64,000 nt of DNA from JBHYDC01 sp051861205 (lineage in GTDB: Bacteria > Pseudomonadota > Alphaproteobacteria > Rhizobiales > Pleomorphomonadaceae). Shown here piece after piece: positions 59,965 to 64,000 of the stretch. Positions within the stretch are counted from its first letter, which is position 1, and each line of letters starts with the position of its first letter. Below the pieces are notes generated by a model that saw only the letters and a list, made by a program, of their open reading frames with translations, did not search any database and was not told the origin of the DNA. Both the position numbers and the translations under genes were made by a program. Where the stretch lies: positions 62,001 through 126,000 of the forward strand of contig JBHYDC010000009.1 in the NCBI GenBank assembly GCA_051861205.1, written 5' to 3'.

Positions 59965-60765
59965 GTGTCCCAGTCCGCGCTTCTGCAAGGCATGATCACT
60001 GCGGCGCTGGATGCCGGCCGCGAGATCCTTTCCGTCTACGCCACGCCCTTTTCCGTCGAAACCAAGGACGATGCCTCACCGGTGACGGAGGCTGATGCGC
60101 GCGGCGAGGAGATTATTCTGCGCCATCTCGCCACTCTCGCGCCCGATGTGCCCGTCGTGGCCGAGGAAAGCGTTGCGGCCGGGCGGGTGCCGGCTATCGC
60201 GAGCCGGTTTTTCCTCGTCGATCCGCTGGACGGCACCAAGGAGTTCATCCAGCGCAACGGCGAGTTCACCGTGAACATCGGGCTGATCGAGAACGGGGTG
60301 CCCGTTGCGGGCGTCGTCTATGCCCCCGCGCTCGGCCGGCTGTTTGCGGGCGAGGGCGCGTGGGCGGTTTCGGCGGGGGTGGTCGATGGGGTGCTCGGTC
60401 CTTTGGAGCCGATCAGCGTTCGTCCCAGGCCGGACGGCGGATTGACGGTGGTCGGAAGCCGCTCGCACGGTTCGGCCGAGACCGACGCCTATGTCAGGCG
60501 GTTTCCGGTGGCGCAGTATCGCTCCGCCGGGTCATCGCTGAAGTTCTGTCTCGTTGCGTCCGGCGAAGCGGATCTTTATCCGCGCTTCGGCCGCACGATG
60601 GAATGGGATACGGCGGCGGGCGATGCCGTGCTGCGGGCTGCGGGCGGCATCATGGTGCGGCCGGACGGATCGCCCTTCCTCTACGGCAAATGCGGCCAGC
60701 GTGACGATTGCGATTTTGCGAATACCTATTTCGTAGCCGCTTCTCCGGGCGCCCTGGCACCTTGA
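59965..60765 (+). CDS. cysQ: 3'(2'),5'-bisphosphate nucleotidase (266 aa)
   Basis: Inositol-monophosphatase-fold enzyme that removes phosphate from PAP, the by-product of sulfate assimilation. Motifs: DDASPVTEADARGEEIIL, VVAEES (metal), FLVDPLDGTKEFIQRNGEFT and RTMEWDTAAGDAVLRAAGG. Length is typical. The GTG start at 59965 overlaps only the unneeded extension of the permease frame. The serine acetyltransferase gene at the window end is also in sulfur metabolism. Confidence 0.95.
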   Translation: MSQSALLQGMITAALDAGREILSVYATPFSVETKDDASPVTEADARGEEIILRHLATLAPDVPVVAEESVAAGRVPAIASRFFLVDPLDGTKEFIQRNGEFTVNIGLIENGVPVAGVVYAPALGRLFAGEGAWAVSAGVVDGVLGPLEPISVRPRPDGGLTVVGSRSHGSAETDAYVRRFPVAQYRSAGSSLKFCLVASGEADLYPRFGRTMEWDTAAGDAVLRAAGGIMVRPDGSPFLYGKCGQRDDCDFANTYFVAASPGALAP

Positions 60766-60862
60766 CGAAGCTGCCCGTTTGGGTTGGTTGACGCCACGCC
60801 CTCACCTGGGGGTAGGCTGATCCGGACCGACTGTGATCCGCTACCTGACGAGGCGAACGCTG

Positions 60863-62047
60863 ATGACCGCACTCCATGCTCACGTGCCCCTCGATGACGC
60901 TGCCGCCTTGCGGGACCAGCTTCTGGTCTGGCTTCGGGGCGAGGCGCTGCCGGTTTGGTGGGCCTTCGGTGTGGATCACGTGCATCGCGGCTTCCATGAA
61001 AAGCTGGGGCTGCGCTGCGAGATCCGTCCGGATCCGCGCCGGTCGCGCGTCACGGCGCGGCAGGTGTTCTCCTTCGCCGTCGCGGGGCGGCTAGGATGGA
61101 CCGGACCGTGGAAGCGCGGCGTGGAGGAGGGGCTCGACTATTTCCTCAGCCGCTGCGTGAAGCCGGACGGCACCGTGCGCATGGTGATCGCGGCGGATGG
61201 AACGCCGCTCGACGACACGTTCAATCTCTACGATCAGGCCTTTGCGCTCTTCGCCTTCGCGGCCGCCGCGACCGTGATCGACGATCGCGGCCGGGCTGAG
61301 CGGGCTGCGGTAACGCTGCGCGATCGGCTGATCGCCGTCTACAAGCACCCGGTCGCGGGTTTCGAGGAGGCGGTGCCGCGCACTTTGCCGCTTAAAGCCA
61401 ACCCGCATATGCATCTTTTCGAGGCCTGTCTTGCCTGGGAGGAAGCCGGCGGCGATGCCACTTGGAGCGCGCTCGCCGACGAGATCGCCGAACTTTGCCT
61501 CGCCAAATTCATCAAGCCCGGCGAAGGCTGGCTGCGTGAGTTCTTCGATGGCGATTGGAACGCGATGCCGGGCGAGGAAGGCCGCATCGTGGAGCCGGGG
61601 CACCATTTCGAATGGGCGTGGCTGCTCACCCGGTGGGGCGGTAAGCGCGGGCGGCCCGATGCGGTGGAAGCGGCCCGCAAACTGGCTGAACTCGCCGAAA
61701 ACCATGGCGTTGACCAGGGCCGGCGCGTTGCAATCAACGAGTTGCTCGACGACGGTTCGGTCCGCGACGGCGGCGCGCGGCTTTGGCCGCAAACCGAGCG
61801 CATCAAGGGCCATGTGGCGCTGGCTGGCGTGGCATCATCGGCGGCCGAGCGCGATGCGCATATCATGCGGGCTGTGGAGGCCGGCCACGCGCTGATGGGC
61901 TATTTCGAGGTGGATACGCCGGGCCTGTGGCGCGACCGGCTGAACGCTGACGGCCGCTATAAGATCGAGCCTGCGCCGGCCAGCAGCTTCTATCACATTA
62001 TCTGTGCAATCGAAGAACTCGACAAGGCGGTTCGGGCGCCAGCTTAG
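60863..62047 (+). CDS. AGE family epimerase/isomerase (394 aa)
   Basis: N-acylglucosamine 2-epimerase/mannose isomerase-fold (alpha/alpha barrel) enzyme. The ATG at 60863 (MTALHAHVPLDDAAALRDQL) is preferred over GTG 60833. Motifs: WWAFGVDHVHRGFHEKLG, ARQVFSFAVAGRLGWTG, NPHMHLFEACLAWEEAGGD, VEPGHHFEWAWLLTRWGGKR with catalytic His candidates, and RLWPQTERIKGHVAL. Acts on mannose, glucose or a related sugar; which one is unknown. Confidence 0.9.
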   Translation: MTALHAHVPLDDAAALRDQLLVWLRGEALPVWWAFGVDHVHRGFHEKLGLRCEIRPDPRRSRVTARQVFSFAVAGRLGWTGPWKRGVEEGLDYFLSRCVKPDGTVRMVIAADGTPLDDTFNLYDQAFALFAFAAAATVIDDRGRAERAAVTLRDRLIAVYKHPVAGFEEAVPRTLPLKANPHMHLFEACLAWEEAGGDATWSALADEIAELCLAKFIKPGEGWLREFFDGDWNAMPGEEGRIVEPGHHFEWAWLLTRWGGKRGRPDAVEAARKLAELAENHGVDQGRRVAINELLDDGSVRDGGARLWPQTERIKGHVALAGVASSAAERDAHIMRAVEAGHALMGYFEVDTPGLWRDRLNADGRYKIEPAPASSFYHIICAIEELDKAVRAPA

Positions 62048-62305
62048 CCGGGAACACCATCGGCATTCCGAAGCAGGACGAGAGCCGGAAGTCGCCCCCC
62101 GGCTCTTCCGGCTCATCGCCCCATCAAGCGGCACACGCCCCGAGACCGCCTGAATTCCCCCAGTCCCCAGGGCCGCGAAATCACCTTACGCTTGTCGATA
62201 AATGCATCAAGTTCTAACCGCTGTCCGCATCGCCTTTGCCGCATTTCGCCGGGCGGCGTTGCAGGATTACCCCAGTTCCGGTTGAACTGCCGGATCGCGG
62301 TTGCT

Positions 62306-63112
62306 TCATCGCCCGCTAAAGATCGGGTCGCGCTTTTCGCGAAAGGCCGCGCGGCCTTCGGCGTAGTCGGCGCTGTCGAAGCAGGCTTCGGCCATCAGGC
62401 GGGCGCGGTCCCAGGCTTCGCCGCTTGCAGCGTCGATGGCCGCTTTCACGGCGCGCTGTGTCAGCGGGGCAAGCGCTGAAACATGCGCCACATAGGCGCT
62501 GGCGGCCGTGTCCAGTTCGTCGCCGCGCACCACGTCGTCGACCAAGCCGATCCTGAGGGCAGTGGCGGCGTCGATGCGCTTTGCGGTGAAGAATAGGTCC
62601 TTGGTGCGCGACGGGCCGATCAGCCTCACGATATCGGTTACCGCTTCGGTGGGGTAGGCAAGGCCGAGGCGGGCGGCGGGAATGGCGAAGACGGTGTCGT
62701 CGGCGGCGATGCGGATGTCACAGGCGGCCGCAAGCCCGACGCCTCCGCCCATGCAAAACCGCCGGATGACGGCGACCGTTGGTTTGGTGGCGGCGCGAAG
62801 GGCCGCGAAGGCCTCCCCGTTGGCCGTCTCATAGGTGGCCGAGGTGGCCGCATCTGCGCGGACGACGTCGAATTCGGAAATATCGGCGCCTGAAGCAAAC
62901 GCACCGCCGTCCGCGCCGGTCAAGACGATGACGCGGACGTCGTGAGCTGCCTCCAGTTCCGCCACAGCTGGGGGAATTGCGTTCCACATGGCCAGCGACA
63001 GGGCGTTGTGGCGACCTGGATTGTCGATCGCGATCCGGCCGAGGTTTCCCACGATATCGGTCCGGATCCGGCCATCTGGCTGAGCAATCCGGGAGGAACT
63101 GGCGTTTCGCAT
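62306..63112 (-). CDS. Enoyl-CoA hydratase/isomerase family protein (268 aa)
   Basis: Crotonase-fold protein. The start at 63112 (MRNASSSRIAQPDGRIRTDI) is used, since the longer frame to 63265 lacks similarity. RHNALSLAMWNAIPPAV, GGAFASGADISEFDVVRADA (oxyanion hole 1) and RFCMGGGVGLAAACDIRIAA (oxyanion hole 2) are present. At the usual catalytic Glu positions the sequence has RLGLAYPTEAVTDIVRLIGP; reaction not determinable. The 258 bases between this gene and the AGE gene show nothing of note. Confidence 0.9.
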   Translation of the reverse strand: MRNASSSRIAQPDGRIRTDIVGNLGRIAIDNPGRHNALSLAMWNAIPPAVAELEAAHDVRVIVLTGADGGAFASGADISEFDVVRADAATSATYETANGEAFAALRAATKPTVAVIRRFCMGGGVGLAAACDIRIAADDTVFAIPAARLGLAYPTEAVTDIVRLIGPSRTKDLFFTAKRIDAATALRIGLVDDVVRGDELDTAASAYVAHVSALAPLTQRAVKAAIDAASGEAWDRARLMAEACFDSADYAEGRAAFREKRDPIFSGR

Positions 63113-63348
63113 CTGTCTCGCTTCAAAACGATGTGGGGTAACTCGGGCCAGCCGCCGTTCAATCCTGAGTTTGCGGCGGGTCCGTGGCCGCCGGGTCGCT
63201 GAAATGTCATGGACAGATGCCTTTTCAGCGGGTAGGCGACATCCTATTCTAACAGTGGAACTCATGCGCGACGTGCTGGCCTTTCGTCGGGTCGCAGTTA
63301 TGACTGGTCCCGGTTATATCGCCCGCAGCGATATCGAGGGTTTGAAGA

Positions 63349-64000
63349 ATGGCCGTTGATAAGAAACACCTGAACCGGGGCTTGGCGATCCTCGACCCGG
63401 TTTGGCAGCGCCTGCGCGATGAAGCGATGGCCGCAGCCGACCGCGAGCCCGCACTCGGTGGATTTCTGCATGCTGCGGTCCTGGACCAAACGAGCCTTGA
63501 GGAAGCGGTGATCGAGCGCGTGGCCGACCGGCTAAATCATCCGGCCGTTTCGGCGAGCATTCTCCGGCAGGCGTTTCTTGAGGCCATCGCGGATGATCCG
63601 TCAATCGGGGAAGCGTTCCGCTCGGATATCGCAGCCGTCAACGACCGCGATCCGGCGAGCGACCGCTATCTCGACCCCGTGCTGTTCTTCAAAGGCTTCC
63701 ATGCAATTCAAACGCACCGGCTCGCCCATTGGCTGATGAAGCAGGGCCGGCGCGATCTGGCGCTTTATCTCCAAAGCCGATCGTCGGAAATCTTCCAGGT
63801 TGATATCAACCCGGCCGCCCGTATCGGCCGTGGGCTGTTCTTTGATCATGCGACCGGCATCGTGATCGGTGAAACCGCCGTGATCGAGGACGACGTGTCG
63901 ATCCTCCAGGGCGTTACGCTCGGTGGCACCGGCAAGGAGACGGGCGACCGGCATCCGAAGATCCGCCGGGGCGTGCTGATCGGGGCCGGCGCCAAGATCC
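63349..64000 (+). CDS. cysE: Serine O-acetyltransferase, N-terminal part (runs off the window end)
   Basis: The frame from ATG 63349 is open to the last base, giving 217 residues. It begins MAVDKKHLNRGLAILDPVWQ. The helical SATase N-terminal domain is followed by DPVLFFKGFHAIQTHRLAHW (catalytic Asp/His region), then left-handed beta-helix hexapeptides: EIFQVDINPAARIGRGLFFD, HATGIVIGETAVIEDDVSIL and QGVTLGGTGKETGDRHPKIR. It makes O-acetylserine for cysteine synthesis. A short gap separates it from the enoyl-CoA hydratase gene; the two are divergent. Confidence 0.96.
   Translation, partial: MAVDKKHLNRGLAILDPVWQRLRDEAMAAADREPALGGFLHAAVLDQTSLEEAVIERVADRLNHPAVSASILRQAFLEAIADDPSIGEAFRSDIAAVNDRDPASDRYLDPVLFFKGFHAIQTHRLAHWLMKQGRRDLALYLQSRSSEIFQVDINPAARIGRGLFFDHATGIVIGETAVIEDDVSILQGVTLGGTGKETGDRHPKIRRGVLIGAGAKI

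Overview
This 64 kb window is a high-GC chromosomal segment of an alphaproteobacterium, most likely a methylotrophic or facultatively methylotrophic member of the Hyphomicrobiales (inference). The reasons are the PurS/PurQ/PurL form of FGAM synthase, the F1-ATPase zeta-type inhibitor, a Usg-family protein, a liv operon with its small membrane protein, the Anbu (proteasome-like) locus, and a lanthanide-type XoxF methanol dehydrogenase cluster. No insertion sequence, prophage or CRISPR array was seen. The first gene (alaS) and the last (cysE) run off the ends.

Layout. 1-6.9 kb: 3' part of alaS, a cyclic-nucleotide-gated type K+ channel, icd, trmJ, murI and a flavoprotein. 6.9-8.6 kb: an EAL-CBS-GGDEF protein. 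9.0-14.6 kb: rpsD, then the minus-strand block grxD, bolA, purL, purQ, purS, purC. 15.0-22.1 kb: the zeta inhibitor and purB, separated by an inserted-looking set (HpcH/HpaI aldolase, small hydrolase, MFS transporter, a chemoreceptor core fused to a solute-binding domain, and a decayed gene). 22.1-31.6 kb: membrane protein, NylC/DmpA-type peptidase, flavin reductase, then livHMGF, a DUF6867-like protein, livK and a second binding protein. 31.7-34.8 kb: MoxR/CoxE pair, cytochrome c, usg. 34.9-40.6 kb: a cueR cut short at about codon 87, followed by a copper/PepSY accessory block, then a B12 riboswitch controlling an orphan CbiM. 40.7-44.8 kb: the four-gene Anbu operon. 45-51.5 kb: radC, a membrane phosphoglycerol-transferase-like enzyme, map, sfsA, a CinA-type domain protein, gpt, rlpA. 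51.5-51.85 kb: a tRNA-Leu(UAA) gene split by a group I intron. 51.9-59.8 kb: the xoxFGJ methanol oxidation cluster with accessory factors and an ABC transporter. 60-64 kb: cysQ, AGE-type isomerase, enoyl-CoA hydratase and the start of cysE.

How it works together. The xox block encodes periplasmic methanol oxidation: XoxF passes electrons to the cytochrome XoxG, with XoxJ, a SoxYZ-like carrier, a metallohydrolase, a rhodanese-like protein and a small secreted cysteine protein as accessories. The pur genes cover several steps of IMP and AMP synthesis. The liv operon encodes a complete branched-chain amino acid importer with two alternative binding proteins. In both liv and xox, a GC-rich hairpin follows the gene for the abundant periplasmic protein, probably to lower expression of the gene behind it.

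Most noteworthy: the self-splicing-type intron in tRNA-Leu(UAA); the predicted cytoplasmic chemoreceptor-binding-protein fusion with a decayed neighbour; the Anbu operon whose transglutaminase-like member lacks the catalytic histidine; the copper block that ends a truncated cueR; and the unnamed components around xoxF.
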